Shown: positions 26,849 through 36,558, numbered from the stretch's first letter. The stretch: 64,000 bases of DNA from Dysgonomonas mossii DSM 22836 (GCF_000213575.1 NZ_GL892004.1:1-64000); one strand, 5' to 3'. Notes: generated by a model not told the origin, from the sequence alone. Numbers and translations: made by a program.

Positions 26849-28786
26849 TTACTTACAAATAAAACATATCAGCCATCCGGCAAAACCCACAACTAAAATC
26901 AAGGCTCCCAACAAGTATGCCAATGCGTACTGCTGAATATAGCCCGATTGTAGTCCTTTGATAGAACGGGCGGCAGCCTGAGTCACGTATGCCAAAGAGT
27001 CCATAAAGGCATCTACAATATTACGGTCAAACCATGCAATAGGCTTAGATATACGCTTGAATATAATGCTACGGGTTACAAACAACCACAATTCGTCGAA
27101 ATAGAACTTATGCAAAGCCCATGTATACAACGTACTGATACTTGTTGAAATTTTATCCGGTATTTCATTTTTCTTATAGTATAGTTTAAATGCAATACCC
27201 ATTCCTATCAGTGAAATCACAACGCTTGTTATAGCCACCTGCATATTAATATGCGCATCATATGGCATTCTGTCTGAAGTCACAAACTGACTGAAAGGGA
27301 CATACCCTGCTCCGAATGCAAAAATGGCTAGTATGATCAACGGGATAGCCATTGCAGGACCAGCCTCATGCGGCTCGTGATGATAGTGTTTCTTTTCGTA
27401 GAAGAATATACGAAGGAACAAACGAGTCATATAGAATGCTGTAAGACCGGCAGCGAAAGATAGTATAAAGTATATAATCTTATTGTGCTCGTATGCCGCA
27501 GCTAATATTTCATCTTTACTATAAAACCCGGAGAAGAAAGGAATACCTGCTATCGCAAACAAAGCTACAGCAAAGGCAACACCTGTAATTGGTAATTTTT
27601 TCCAGAGTCCTCCCATATCGTCCATCTCGTTGCTATGAACAGCATGAATAATAGCACCCGCACACAAGAACAATAATGCTTTGAAGAATGCGTGAGTAAA
27701 CAAATGGAACATACCGGCCATGTATCCTAAACCTTCGTGGCCTCCATATTCGGAAACACCAAGAGAGGTTAGCATAAATGCGATTTGAGATATGGTAGAG
27801 AATGCCAACACACGTTTTATATCGGTTTGTGTACAAGCTACAATAGCTGCAAACAATGCGGTTATTGCACCTACATAACCAATAAAATGCAATATATCAG
27901 GTGCTCCGAACGCATACACAGGGAATAGACGTGCAACAAGGAACACTCCGGCTACAACCATCGTTGCGGCGTGGATCAATGCCGAAGCAGGTGTAGGACC
28001 TTCCATCGCATCGGGCAACCAGATGTGGAATGGCATCATCGCTGATTTTCCGGCTCCACCCATAAATATAAGTAGCATCGCCCACGATATAATAGACAAG
28101 CCTAAGAAAGATGAACCTTGCATTGTAGCAATAAACGGTGCACCTTGAGCTGTTATATCTGTGAAATCGAATGAGCCTGAGAAATATGATAACAATAAAA
28201 TTCCTACAAGGAAAAAGAAGTCGGCAAAACGAGTAACAATGAATGCCTTCTTTGAAGCTGCCACTGCAGAAGGTTTGATATAATAGAAACTGATAAGCAA
28301 GAAGGATGATACCCCCACAAGCTCCCAGAAAATATACATCTGGAAAATATTGGTTGCAACAACCAGTCCCAGCATGGCAAAACTAAACAGTGAAAGGAAG
28401 GCATAATAACGTTGAAAACCTTTTTCTCCTTTCATATAACCTAAACTGTAAACGTGCACCATCAATGATACTGTAGTGATTACAACAAGCATCATTACCG
28501 AAATAGGATCAAGATAAACACCCAAATCAATATGCAGTTTATCGGTAAATGTAAGCCATCTTACTGCTGTATGAATCGCCTGATAGGCTCCGTCTACCTT
28601 ACCCACAACAAAGAAATATTGATATGCCGTCAAGTAGGATAGTATTGTCATTACACTCAGAGAGGTTGTTCCCAGTATTCCGGCAACAACAGGTTTCATA
28701 TATTTTCCACCCAGTCCGAGTATAACAAACATAATAGCCGGCAAAGCAACTATCAGTATCGAATATGTAAAATCAAAATGTTCCAT
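26849..28786 (-). CDS. nuoL: NADH-quinone oxidoreductase subunit L
   Basis: A 645-residue subunit at the distal end of the complex I membrane arm. It has the antiporter core (FWELVGVSSFLLISFYYIKP with the conserved Glu, MMPFHIWLPDAMEGPTPASA, KRVLAFSTISQIAFML) and the long C-terminal lateral helix typical of NuoL (from about residue 500: a polar amphipathic part, then YALAYLLGALILVVGFAGW as the anchoring helix). Length is in the normal range. It starts 21 nt after nuoK. Confidence 0.97.
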   Translation of the reverse strand: MEHFDFTYSILIVALPAIMFVILGLGGKYMKPVVAGILGTTSLSVMTILSYLTAYQYFFVVGKVDGAYQAIHTAVRWLTFTDKLHIDLGVYLDPISVMMLVVITTVSLMVHVYSLGYMKGEKGFQRYYAFLSLFSFAMLGLVVATNIFQMYIFWELVGVSSFLLISFYYIKPSAVAASKKAFIVTRFADFFFLVGILLLSYFSGSFDFTDITAQGAPFIATMQGSSFLGLSIISWAMLLIFMGGAGKSAMMPFHIWLPDAMEGPTPASALIHAATMVVAGVFLVARLFPVYAFGAPDILHFIGYVGAITALFAAIVACTQTDIKRVLAFSTISQIAFMLTSLGVSEYGGHEGLGYMAGMFHLFTHAFFKALLFLCAGAIIHAVHSNEMDDMGGLWKKLPITGVAFAVALFAIAGIPFFSGFYSKDEILAAAYEHNKIIYFILSFAAGLTAFYMTRLFLRIFFYEKKHYHHEPHEAGPAMAIPLIILAIFAFGAGYVPFSQFVTSDRMPYDAHINMQVAITSVVISLIGMGIAFKLYYKKNEIPDKISTSISTLYTWALHKFYFDELWLFVTRSIIFKRISKPIAWFDRNIVDAFMDSLAYVTQAAARSIKGLQSGYIQQYALAYLLGALILVVGFAGWLICFICK

Positions 28787-28807
28787 ATCTTATTACTATT
28801 TCCCTGC

Positions 28808-29152
28808 TTAGTTTTTCATTTTAGTTATATTCTCATCCACATATATACTTTTCACATTACGGTATATATTGATGATAATAGCTATAGCAATAGCTGTTTC
28901 TGCCGCAGCAATACCTATTGCAAACAATGTGAAGAAGAATCCTTCAAGCTGTCCCGGATATAAATAGCGGTTAAACACCACAAAGTTTAAATCGGTAGCA
29001 TTCAGCATCAACTCAACGGATATCAGTACCATCAACATGTTTTTACGAGACAGGAAACCATATACTCCTGCAAAAAACATGATGGTGCTCACAACCAGAT
29101 ATGCTTCGATTGGCACCGGCCCGGACAGAAAATTTGTTATAAACTCACCCAT
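28808..29152 (-). CDS. nuoK: NADH-quinone oxidoreductase subunit K
   Basis: A 114-residue membrane subunit of complex I with three helices. Conserved glutamates lie in the second helix (LMVLISVELMLNATDLNFV) and third helix (FALFAIGIAAAETAIAIAI), both on the proton path near the quinone site. Length is normal (about 100 in E. coli). It begins 20 nt after nuoJ. Confidence 0.95.
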   Translation of the reverse strand: MGEFITNFLSGPVPIEAYLVVSTIMFFAGVYGFLSRKNMLMVLISVELMLNATDLNFVVFNRYLYPGQLEGFFFTLFAIGIAAAETAIAIAIIINIYRNVKSIYVDENITKMKN

Positions 29153-29172
29153 AACTTATATCTTTCTTTTTC

Positions 29173-29676
29173 TTATCTTTTTCTAGCAATCATGATTCCT
29201 CCAATGATACAAGCAAGGAGCAATATACTTATCGCTTCAAATGGCAGCAAATATTGATATTTGTCTGTTCCCATCATTCCCATACCTATATCCTGCATAT
29301 TCAATTCTTGTTGCGTGATGTAGGTATAAAACTTGTTGACATTGTAAAATATAATGTGTCCGCAAATAGCCAAACCAGCCAGCGCAGCTAAAGCAGAAAT
29401 AAATATCCTGCCCGGCTTCTCGAACTTAACATCTACTCCCGGCTCGTGAGTAAGCAAAATAGCGAATATAAACAGCACCATCACCCCTCCGCCATATACA
29501 GCAATCTGCACAGCCATCAGAAAATGATAATCCAACAATAAGTACAAGCCCGCAGTACCAAGAAGTACAAACAACAGGAATGTAGCCGAGCGAATAATCT
29601 TTTGTGTTGTTACTGCCATAATAGTAGAAAACACAATGATTGTTGCTAAAATGTAAAATATAATTTGTTCTGCCAT
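29173..29676 (-). CDS. nuoJ: NADH-quinone oxidoreductase subunit J
   Basis: A 167-residue membrane subunit of complex I with five predicted helices. The conserved third helix (HFLMAVQIAVYGGGVMVLFIF) has the family's Tyr/Gly pattern at the pi-bulge that couples quinone chemistry to pumping. It starts 23 nt after nuoI. Confidence 0.94.
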   Translation of the reverse strand: MAEQIIFYILATIIVFSTIMAVTTQKIIRSATFLLFVLLGTAGLYLLLDYHFLMAVQIAVYGGGVMVLFIFAILLTHEPGVDVKFEKPGRIFISALAALAGLAICGHIIFYNVNKFYTYITQQELNMQDIGMGMMGTDKYQYLLPFEAISILLLACIIGGIMIARKR

Positions 29677-29699
29677 AATCTATTGATTATCGTATATGT

Positions 29700-30287
29700 T
29701 TATTCTTTGTCTTCTTTTACCTCTTGAACAGGTGCTGATGGTGCAGGTGCAGGAGCAGCACTGTCAACAGCAACTTCTGCTTTAGCCACAGGCTTACCCA
29801 CTACAGGTTTTGGTTCCTTCTTCTTTTCACGAAGTTTAGATCCATCCCTATTCAATTGTTCTATCAGCTTGCTACGTGTAAACAGTGAGTTTTCGAACGT
29901 ATTCGCAAACTTGATAGCATCAGACGGACAGGTAATCACACATAGGTTACAAAATGTACATAACCCCAAGTCGTATATATACTTGTCAAGAACTTTCTTT
30001 TTCTTGCCATCCTCTGTTTCTATCGATCTCGATATTACCTGTATTGTTCCGTTCGGACAATTCATTTGGCAAATACCACAAGCAGTACAAGCATGCTCAT
30101 TGTTTTCATCGTGAGGCATAGTCAACTCTCCACGAAAGCGATCGGGAATAACAAGGGTTGCTCTATTCTCAGGGTACTGCTCTGTGATTTTCTTAGTCCA
30201 CAGCTCACCCCATGTAATTCTCATCCCTGTGAGAAGAGATTTAATACCTCCAAATAATCCTGAAAAATATTCTGAAACTGAACTCAT
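29700..30287 (-). CDS. nuoI: NADH-quinone oxidoreductase subunit I (2x[4Fe-4S])
   Basis: A 195-residue ferredoxin-like subunit of the peripheral arm, passing electrons towards NuoB. Two complete cluster motifs are visible: CTACGICQMNCPNG (about residues 66-79) and CTFCNLCVITCPSD (about 111-124), each CxxCxxCxxxCP. Beyond about residue 150 the chain has a Lys/Pro/Ala/Val-rich tail (EPKPVVGKPVAKAEVAV and more) not found in E. coli NuoI (180 residues), so the real core is shorter than usual. It lies 19 nt after nuoH. Confidence 0.96.
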   Translation of the reverse strand: MSSVSEYFSGLFGGIKSLLTGMRITWGELWTKKITEQYPENRATLVIPDRFRGELTMPHDENNEHACTACGICQMNCPNGTIQVISRSIETEDGKKKKVLDKYIYDLGLCTFCNLCVITCPSDAIKFANTFENSLFTRSKLIEQLNRDGSKLREKKKEPKPVVGKPVAKAEVAVDSAAPAPAPSAPVQEVKEDKE

Positions 30288-30306
30288 TTTCTTATACTAT
30301 AATTTA

Positions 30307-31413
30307 TTATTTCAGAGTCAAACCAAATACGACAAGAACTACCATCAACAAAATATTGAAGAGGTTGATAGGCAGTAAATATTTCCATTCCAGATTCAAC
30401 AACTGGTCGATACGCAAACGAGGGAATGTCCATCTTACCCACAAGCTGAGGAAGATAAGGAATCCTGCTTTTCCGAAGAACCACAAGAATGATGGTATGT
30501 AATTCATAACCTCATTAAAGGCATCCCACCCTTGAATCTGAATAGGCATCCATCCTCCCAAAAATACAGTAGTGGCAATACCGGCTACGATAAACATATT
30601 CAGATATTCTGCCAAATAGAAGAAACCGAACTGTAGTCCCGAATATTCGGTATGATATCCGGCTGTCAACTCCGACTCGGCTTCAGGTAAGTCAAACGGT
30701 CCACGATTTGTTTCAGCATGTCCCGAAATCAGATAAATAATGAATGCAATAAGTGCCGGAACGTGTCCTGCAATTATATTCCATTGATGAAGATATGTTT
30801 GTCCTTCTATTATTTTAGAAAAGCTCATTGTTCCCGACAACACCACCATAGTCATCAGGGCGAAACCTGCAGACAATTCATAACTTATAAATTGCGCACC
30901 GCTTCGCATAGCACCAATCATCGAGTATTTGTTGTTACTAGACCATCCGGCCAGCAAAACTCCAATAATACCAAGTGAAGATACAGCCACAACGTAAAAC
31001 ACTCCAATATTAAAATCTATAGCTTGCAACCCCTTACCAAAAGGCAAAGCACCGAATGTAAGCATAGATGCTATAATCATGAAGAAAGGAGCTGTGAAAA
31101 ACAGAAATCTGTCGGACTGTCTTACATGGATAATTTCCTTGATAAGGATCTTTACCATATCGGCAACACTCTGAACTAATCCATATTTACCGACACGGTT
31201 AGGACCGAGACGAGCCTGAAAGAAAGCTGTGATTTTACGTTCTACATATATCAGGATCAAGGCTAATACGGCGTACAAGGTCAGCAATGCGACGGCAACC
31301 AATACAAACTCTATAGCCAAGACCGCCCATGTAGGTAAATTCTTAGTCAGAAATACATCGAACTGGCTAAGCCAATATGATACTTCTACTACTTGAGAAT
31401 CAAATAACAACAT
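30307..31413 (-). CDS. nuoH: NADH-quinone oxidoreductase subunit H
   Basis: A 368-residue membrane subunit that forms the quinone chamber between the two arms. Recognisable segments are [26 protein letters not shown] without its last residues, the acidic loop [23 protein letters not shown] without its ends, and [15 protein letters not shown]. The ATG at 31413 is preferred, with AAGAAG about 6 nt upstream; the frame can be extended to 31446 only by a TTG. It is 111 nt after nuoCD, the largest gap in the operon and the place where nuoEFG sit in other bacteria. Confidence 0.95.
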   Translation of the reverse strand: MLLFDSQVVEVSYWLSQFDVFLTKNLPTWAVLAIEFVLVAVALLTLYAVLALILIYVERKITAFFQARLGPNRVGKYGLVQSVADMVKILIKEIIHVRQSDRFLFFTAPFFMIIASMLTFGALPFGKGLQAIDFNIGVFYVVAVSSLGIIGVLLAGWSSNNKYSMIGAMRSGAQFISYELSAGFALMTMVVLSGTMSFSKIIEGQTYLHQWNIIAGHVPALIAFIIYLISGHAETNRGPFDLPEAESELTAGYHTEYSGLQFGFFYLAEYLNMFIVAGIATTVFLGGWMPIQIQGWDAFNEVMNYIPSFLWFFGKAGFLIFLSLWVRWTFPRLRIDQLLNLEWKYLLPINLFNILLMVVLVVFGLTLK

Positions 31414-31524
31414 ATATCTTCTTATATTGATAAAATAAATATTCAATTAATTAGTCGTCCGGTGTGACTTGGCAAAATCCAAATAAACTTTGTCCCTGCT
31501 CTAGCAACCCTAAAACGCTCTTGA

Positions 31525-33156
31525 TCAACGGTCGATATCCGGAATCACATAGTCCATAGATCCACCGATACCGATAAAGTCTGATATCTTCTCATCCGCA
31601 CAGATCAATGGCATAGCCGAAACAGCAGCCATAGAGGGCGAACGGAACTTGAGACGATAAGGAGCTTTATCTCCACGGCTTTCTATATATATACCAAACT
31701 CTCCACGTCCGGCTTCTACTCGCTGATAATATTCACCTTCAGGTAGTTTTATTATCGCTTTTGTTTTTGCCAGATAGTCTCCGTCAGGTATATTATCGAT
31801 TAGTTGTTCTATGATTTTTAAAGATTCTTCTATTTCGTCAAGGCGATTCAAATATCGGTCGAAAGAGTCTCCATTTTCGCGAATAACTTCGTTAAATTCA
31901 ACCTTATCGTACAACGCATAAGGCATATGTTTACGTATATCGCAAGAAAATCCTGATGCACGTCCTGCAGGTCCGGTAACAGCATACGAAATGGCGTCTT
32001 CTTTCGACAGAAGTCCCAATCCTTTCATACGGCCTACTGCGATCACGTTTCCGGTGAATAATTTATCATATTCGATCAGTGCCTTACGCATTACAGGTAT
32101 AAATGCTTTTACATCCGACTGAAAATCAGGCTGTATATCAAACATCACACCACCAAGGACATTGTAGTTAATAATCAGACGGCCTCCTGTGTTTTTCTCA
32201 AATATCTTAAGGATATCTTCCCTTTCGCGCATACCGTATATAAAGGCTGTAGTAGAACCCAAGTCCATACACATCGTACCCCATGCAACCAAGTGAGAAT
32301 CGATACGATTCAACTCATCCATGATAGTACGTATATATTGAGCTCTTTCGGGAACTTCTATCTGAGCAGCCTTTTCTACACACATACACAATCCATGACG
32401 GTTTATGTTGGCAGAAAGATAATCAAGGCGGTCTGTAAAGTGTAGTATTTGCGGATAGGTGAGTTTCTCACTCAGCTTCTCTATTCCGCGATGAATGTAA
32501 CCACTATGCACATCGATCTTCTTAACGATCTCACCTTCCAAAGCTACACGAAAATGCATTACTCCGTGTGTGGATGGGTGCTGTGGCCCTATATTTATTA
32601 TATAATCGTCTTTTTCGAAAATATCAGCTCGCTCCTCTTTCAGCTTACCATCAGGCATTTCTACAATACGTGGAGCAGTATCTATAATATCCTTACTTTC
32701 TATCGATACGGGATTCTTTACGGGACTCGCATCATAGTCTTTTCTCAAAGGAAAACCAACCCAGTCTGAGTTGAGAAAGAAACGGCGCATATCAGGGTTG
32801 TTGATAAAGCGAATACCCAGCATAGCAAAAACTTCACGCTCATTATAGTGTGCAGTTTCCCAAATATCGGTAACTGTATACAATAATGGATTTACGCGAT
32901 TTGCTGTTCCTGTTTTTACCGCTATTTCTTTCGACAAATCTGTTGAAGGGCACAGCAAATAAGTTACCATCAGCATCTCTCCTTCATCAGTTCCTGTCAA
33001 CATTGCCAAGTAATCGAAAGGCATCGCAGCATAGTTGCGAAGTGCTTTTACTAAATGACGTAGTTTGTTAGGTTCTACAGTTACAGTTAAAGGTGTTTTA
33101 TCTTCAATAGCCGCTTCAGGTACAGCTTCGAGTATTACCTTCTTGATATTTTCCAT
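31525..33156 (-). CDS. nuoCD: NADH-quinone oxidoreductase fused subunits C and D
   Basis: A 543-residue fusion of the 30-kDa (NuoC, about residues 1-150) and 49-kDa (NuoD, about 160-543) subunits of the peripheral arm. The NuoC part has TDIWETAHYNEREVFAMLGI and the FPLRKDYD motif; the NuoD part starts near INIGPQHPSTHGVMHF and contains the GYIHRGIEKLSE region and the C-terminal IGSMDYVIPDIDR-like end. NuoD lines the quinone site with NuoB and NuoH. The C-D fusion is common in several phyla. It starts 59 nt after nuoB. Confidence 0.96.
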   Translation of the reverse strand: MENIKKVILEAVPEAAIEDKTPLTVTVEPNKLRHLVKALRNYAAMPFDYLAMLTGTDEGEMLMVTYLLCPSTDLSKEIAVKTGTANRVNPLLYTVTDIWETAHYNEREVFAMLGIRFINNPDMRRFFLNSDWVGFPLRKDYDASPVKNPVSIESKDIIDTAPRIVEMPDGKLKEERADIFEKDDYIINIGPQHPSTHGVMHFRVALEGEIVKKIDVHSGYIHRGIEKLSEKLTYPQILHFTDRLDYLSANINRHGLCMCVEKAAQIEVPERAQYIRTIMDELNRIDSHLVAWGTMCMDLGSTTAFIYGMREREDILKIFEKNTGGRLIINYNVLGGVMFDIQPDFQSDVKAFIPVMRKALIEYDKLFTGNVIAVGRMKGLGLLSKEDAISYAVTGPAGRASGFSCDIRKHMPYALYDKVEFNEVIRENGDSFDRYLNRLDEIEESLKIIEQLIDNIPDGDYLAKTKAIIKLPEGEYYQRVEAGRGEFGIYIESRGDKAPYRLKFRSPSMAAVSAMPLICADEKISDFIGIGGSMDYVIPDIDR

Positions 33157-33215
33157 TGTCTCTTTGTTTCTTAGTCTTTTTGGGAAAAGTAAGGGATCTC
33201 AGTTCTATATTATTC

Positions 33216-33800
33216 TTATTTATCCCGTTTGATGTTCTTGTGTCCTTTACGGAACATAAAACGCTCTACTTTTATCTTACGTTGCAATTGCATCAAACCA
33301 TAAAATAAAGCTTCAGGACGCGGAGGGCATCCCGGCACATATACATCTACAGGAATTATTTCATCAATACCCTTCACAACATGGTATGAATCAACAAATG
33401 GACCTCCCGAAATAGCGCAACTACCCATCGCAACTACATATTTCGGTTCTGCCATCTGATCATATACACGTTTCAAAAGTGGAGCCATCTTGTGCACAAT
33501 CGTACCGGCCACCACCATTGTATCGGCCTGACGCGGACTATTGCGAGTTACCTCCATCCCAAAACGAGCCAAATCGTAACGAGCTGCTGCTGAAGCCATA
33601 AACTCAATGCCGCAACAACTTGTAGCAAAAGCTAATGGCCACACTGAATTTGAACGACCCCAGTTGATCAGATCATCGAGCTTACCCACTATAACAGGAA
33701 CCCCGCCTTCGTTGAGCTCTTTGACATAATCCTCAAGGTATTCATTGTCTCTAAACTCCTCGTTAGGAATACCTTTTATATATATTTTCTTTATTTCCAT
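33216..33800 (-). CDS. nuoB: NADH-quinone oxidoreductase subunit B
   Basis: A 194-residue subunit carrying cluster N2, the last iron-sulphur centre before quinone. Ligand cysteines are seen in [19 protein letters not shown] and GCPPRPEAL. The ATG at 33800 is chosen: it follows an AGGAG-like site and overlaps the end of nuoA by 10 nt, whereas a frame extension to 33911 would read through nuoA sequence. Length matches the family once corrected. Confidence 0.95.
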   Translation of the reverse strand: MEIKKIYIKGIPNEEFRDNEYLEDYVKELNEGGVPVIVGKLDDLINWGRSNSVWPLAFATSCCGIEFMASAAARYDLARFGMEVTRNSPRQADTMVVAGTIVHKMAPLLKRVYDQMAEPKYVVAMGSCAISGGPFVDSYHVVKGIDEIIPVDVYVPGCPPRPEALFYGLMQLQRKIKVERFMFRKGHKNIKRDK

Positions 33801-34144
33801 TTTAATGCTCCTTTCTTCCAGGCATAAGCTAAGCCCAGACCCAATATTATTACGAAAAACAATATACAATACAGACCGGGTACACCCAATTGCCTTACAA
33901 CTGTAGCCCAAGGAAAGAGGAATATAGCCTCAACGTCGAACATTAAGTAAAGAATTGCATACAGGTAATAACCTACCTTAAACTGCATCCAGGAAGTTCC
34001 ATGCGTAGGAATACCACATTCGTATGGTTCTCCTTTCTGAGGATTGAAAGATTTTGGTGATAACAGTAAGGCCATGCCTAATCCGGCACAAACGAGTGTG
34101 ATTCCAGTTAAGAAAACTACTAAAAAAAGAGCGGAAGAACTCAT
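33791..34144 (-). CDS. nuoA: NADH-quinone oxidoreductase subunit A
   Basis: A 117-residue membrane subunit of complex I with three helices (about 5-25, 60-80, 87-107). The conserved loop with PYECGIP and the second helix [16 protein letters not shown] with the Asp/Glu pair are present. It is the first gene of the nuo operon; a consensus promoter lies about 110 nt upstream. It overlaps nuoB by 10 nt. Confidence 0.95.
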   Translation of the reverse strand: MSSSALFLVVFLTGITLVCAGLGMALLLSPKSFNPQKGEPYECGIPTHGTSWMQFKVGYYLYAILYLMFDVEAIFLFPWATVVRQLGVPGLYCILFFVIILGLGLAYAWKKGALKWK

Positions 34145-34262
34145 ATTTTTATATTAAAATTAAGACTTTTCTATCGATTGTCTTTAGTTTTTGATAATAT
34201 TCATAGCGTTTTGCTACAGGCATGAGACACAGACTCGGTTAGAGCCTTCCTGACAATCGGCG

Positions 34263-34293
34263 CAAAATTAATCTTTTATTTCAGAAACGCAAA
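34263..34293 (-). promoter_or_regulatory. nuo operon promoter
   Basis: On the minus strand TTTG (34293-34290), a 19-nt spacer, then TAATTTTG (34270-34263) match the Bacteroidetes consensus exactly. Transcription would start near 34256, leaving a leader of about 110 nt before nuoA. Confidence 0.72.
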
Positions 34294-34323
34294 AAATAAA
34301 ACGCCAAATTATGCAAATTTGGC
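34291..34323 (-). terminator. Terminator after the GT2 gene
   Basis: GCCAAAT (34303-34309) and ATTTGGC (34317-34323) pair; on the minus strand GTTTTATTTTTTG follows. It is 25 nt after the GT2 stop, and its T-tract overlaps the nuo promoter -33 element by a few bases. Confidence 0.68.
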
Positions 34324-34347
34324 AACTATAGATTGCAAAATAGCGAA

Positions 34348-35274
34348 TTAAGCCCGCTCTCTTACGATATAAATAGGTCGTTTTTTTGCCTCCATATATG
34401 TTTTTGATAAATATTGCCCCAAAATACCAAGGCAAAACAACTGGATTCCTCCGATAAAGAAAATGATACAAAGAGTAGACGCATAACCTTGCACCGGATC
34501 ACCGAACAATATCTTTTTGAAGATAATAAAGCATATCATAATGAATGCTATTATACAAAAAAGGATACCAAAAACGGATGCAATAATCAACGGGCGGGTA
34601 GAGAATGCAATTATCCCCTCCAGAGAATACAAAAATAATCCGATAAATGACCACTTTGTTTCTCCGGCCACACGTTCGACATTCTCAAAGGCAATCCATT
34701 TTGTTTTGAATCCGACCCAACCGAAAATACCTTTCGAAAAACGGTTGTATTCGCCCATTTCCAATATAGAATCAACCATCTGCCGCGTCATAAGACGAAA
34801 ATCACGAGCTCCGTCTACAACTTCAGTATCTGATATCTTATTTATTAGCTTATAGAACTGCTTGGCAAAAAACGAACGGATAGGCGGCTCTCCTTTTCGG
34901 TCTACCCGGCGAGTAGCCACACAGTCGTAGTCTTCTGTTTTCAAGGTTTCATACATTTCCTTTATCAAGGACGGCGGGTCTTGTAAGTCTGCATCAATTA
35001 ACGATACAAAATTTCCGGTAGCTGCTTGCAAGCCGGCATATATACCTGCTTCTTTACCGAAATTGCGGGAAAAAGACACAAAATGCACTCTTTCGTCCGA
35101 CTCTCTTAGTTCTTTAATTACTGTTAAGGTTTTGTCCCTCGAACCATCATTTATAAAAATAAATTCAAATTCCTGATCAGGCATTCCTTCCGCAAGTTTC
35201 ACTACTTCTTTATACAAATACGGAAGAGCTTGTTCTTCATTGTAGCAAGGGACAATCAATGATATTTTATCCAT
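34348..35274 (-). CDS. GT2 glycosyltransferase (polyprenyl-phosphate type, GtrB/DPM1-like)
   Basis: A 308-residue inner-membrane enzyme. The N-terminal GT-A domain (about 1-230) has IVPCYNEEQALP, NDGSRD, and the metal-binding DADLQDP at about residue 95, and the C-terminal part has two helices (about 233-260 and 268-292). This layout is that of enzymes loading a sugar from a nucleotide donor onto polyprenyl phosphate, the donor used by GT-C transferases such as those at 16523 and 54661. Which sugar is not known. It lies upstream of the nuo operon with its own terminator. Confidence 0.88.
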   Translation of the reverse strand: MDKISLIVPCYNEEQALPYLYKEVVKLAEGMPDQEFEFIFINDGSRDKTLTVIKELRESDERVHFVSFSRNFGKEAGIYAGLQAATGNFVSLIDADLQDPPSLIKEMYETLKTEDYDCVATRRVDRKGEPPIRSFFAKQFYKLINKISDTEVVDGARDFRLMTRQMVDSILEMGEYNRFSKGIFGWVGFKTKWIAFENVERVAGETKWSFIGLFLYSLEGIIAFSTRPLIIASVFGILFCIIAFIMICFIIFKKILFGDPVQGYASTLCIIFFIGGIQLFCLGILGQYLSKTYMEAKKRPIYIVRERA

Positions 35275-35341
35275 ATCGCTCTATTATTTGATTACAAAGT
35301 TAATTTTTTTTCGATCTTACACAAGCCCCAGAATATATAAG

Positions 35342-36412
35342 TCACAACTGTTCCAGATATTTATGCACCAATCGCGAAACCGGGTAATCGTCAACATCGC
35401 CAACTCCGATTTTTAGATATTCTTTTTCCAATCGAATTTCCGACACCTCTACTTTATAAAATATTGCATAAATAATTTGATGCGATAAAACATGTTTTAT
35501 TTGCCGGATGTATTGTATTTTAACATCAGAAGCAGCCTCAAACAACGGTTTAAATTTTTCATCTTTTTGCAATTCCTCAATCGTCAGTTCTTTTTCCGTC
35601 TCCACAAGGGGTAATTCGTATAAATTCTGCCAGATATCTTTATCCCCTCGTTTGCGTAAGTACATAGATTCGCCATGTCGGATATCAAAATAATTAAAAT
35701 AACGGTTTCGCACTTTTTGCTTACCCGCCTTTTTAGGATATTGGGCTACTTTGTTTTGAGCATACGCCAAACATATCGAGGATGCCGGACAAATATCACA
35801 ACGAGGCGAAACAGGCACACATTGTAATGCACCAAATTCCATTATTGCCTGATTATACAAGCCTGCATTAGCATCATCGAGCAACTCTTGAGCCAATTCT
35901 GCAAATACTTTTTTACCTTTGCCACTATCGATGGGTTCGTTAATAGCAAAAATACGCGACAGCACCCGGTACACATTACCATCTACCACAGCATAAGGCT
36001 CGTTGTAAGAGATGGAAACTATAGCCGCGGCAGTATAATCGCCCACCCCCTTCAACTTCAATACATCTTTGTGTTGGCGAGGAAAAACACCATTATAATC
36101 TTTCACTATCAACCTTGCCGCCGCCTGAAGGTTTCGCGCCCTGCTATAATAGCCAAGTCCCTGCCAAAGCTTCAAAACTTCATCTTCGTCAGCCATTGCC
36201 AACATATCCACTTTCGGGTATTTTTGTATAAACTTATTATAATAAGAATAACCTTGATCTACACGTGTCTGCTGCAAGATAACCTCTGAAAGCCATATTG
36301 CATACGGATCGGACGTATTGCGCCATGGCAAATCTCTCTTATTAGCTTCATACCACCTTATTAATATAGAGCTTAGTCTTAAATCTTTTTCCATATTCAT
36401 TTTAGAACACAT
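35342..36412 (-). CDS. mutY: A/G-specific adenine glycosylase
   Basis: Removes adenine mispaired with 8-oxoguanine. The 356-residue protein has the N-terminal glycosylase domain with the catalytic Glu43 in SEVILQQT, the helix-hairpin-helix LKGVGDYTAAAI and the catalytic Asp in YAVVDGNVYRVLSR; the [4Fe-4S] ligands show the spacing C-x6-C-x2-C-x5-C in CVPVSPRCDICPASSIC; a C-terminal NUDIX-like domain for 8-oxoG recognition follows (about 225-356). Starts at 36412, 36400 or 36394 are all possible; the conserved region begins at about residue 15. It is divergent from the HU gene. Confidence 0.96.
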   Translation of the reverse strand: MCSKMNMEKDLRLSSILIRWYEANKRDLPWRNTSDPYAIWLSEVILQQTRVDQGYSYYNKFIQKYPKVDMLAMADEDEVLKLWQGLGYYSRARNLQAAARLIVKDYNGVFPRQHKDVLKLKGVGDYTAAAIVSISYNEPYAVVDGNVYRVLSRIFAINEPIDSGKGKKVFAELAQELLDDANAGLYNQAIMEFGALQCVPVSPRCDICPASSICLAYAQNKVAQYPKKAGKQKVRNRYFNYFDIRHGESMYLRKRGDKDIWQNLYELPLVETEKELTIEELQKDEKFKPLFEAASDVKIQYIRQIKHVLSHQIIYAIFYKVEVSEIRLEKEYLKIGVGDVDDYPVSRLVHKYLEQL

Positions 36413-36507
36413 TAATATCCGCTCAAAACAAGCTATAGTTGAACGTTAATTTCTTTATCTAGGAGAAAAAATGATAATTATTTGTTTCAAAGGTAAATAA
36501 AAAGCTA

Positions 36508-36515
36508 TATATTTG
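36508..36515 (+). promoter_or_regulatory. -7 element for the HU gene
   Basis: TATATTTG matches TANNTTTG exactly, 43 nt before the HU start. The nearest -33 candidate is TTTG at 36481-36484, with a spacer of 23 nt, slightly long for the consensus. Confidence 0.5.
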
Positions 36516-36558
36516 CAGTCCAAAAAATTAATTGTTTCGAATTTAAAAAGATAAGAAA

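Noticed and set aside
27633-28404. Several open frames inside nuoL in another frame of the same strand
   Set aside because: They follow from the codon composition of a hydrophobic membrane gene; no ribosome site and no protein-like sequence.
31414-31446. Longer nuoH start
   Set aside because: The extended start codon is TTG, without a ribosome site; the ATG at 31413 has AAGAAG before it.
31414-31524. Remnant of nuoE, nuoF or nuoG between nuoCD and nuoH
   Set aside because: I looked in all frames of the gap and saw no cysteine motif or flavin-binding pattern; only 111 nt are present.
33801-33911. Longer nuoB start
   Set aside because: The extension lies entirely in nuoA in another frame and gives an odd N-terminus.
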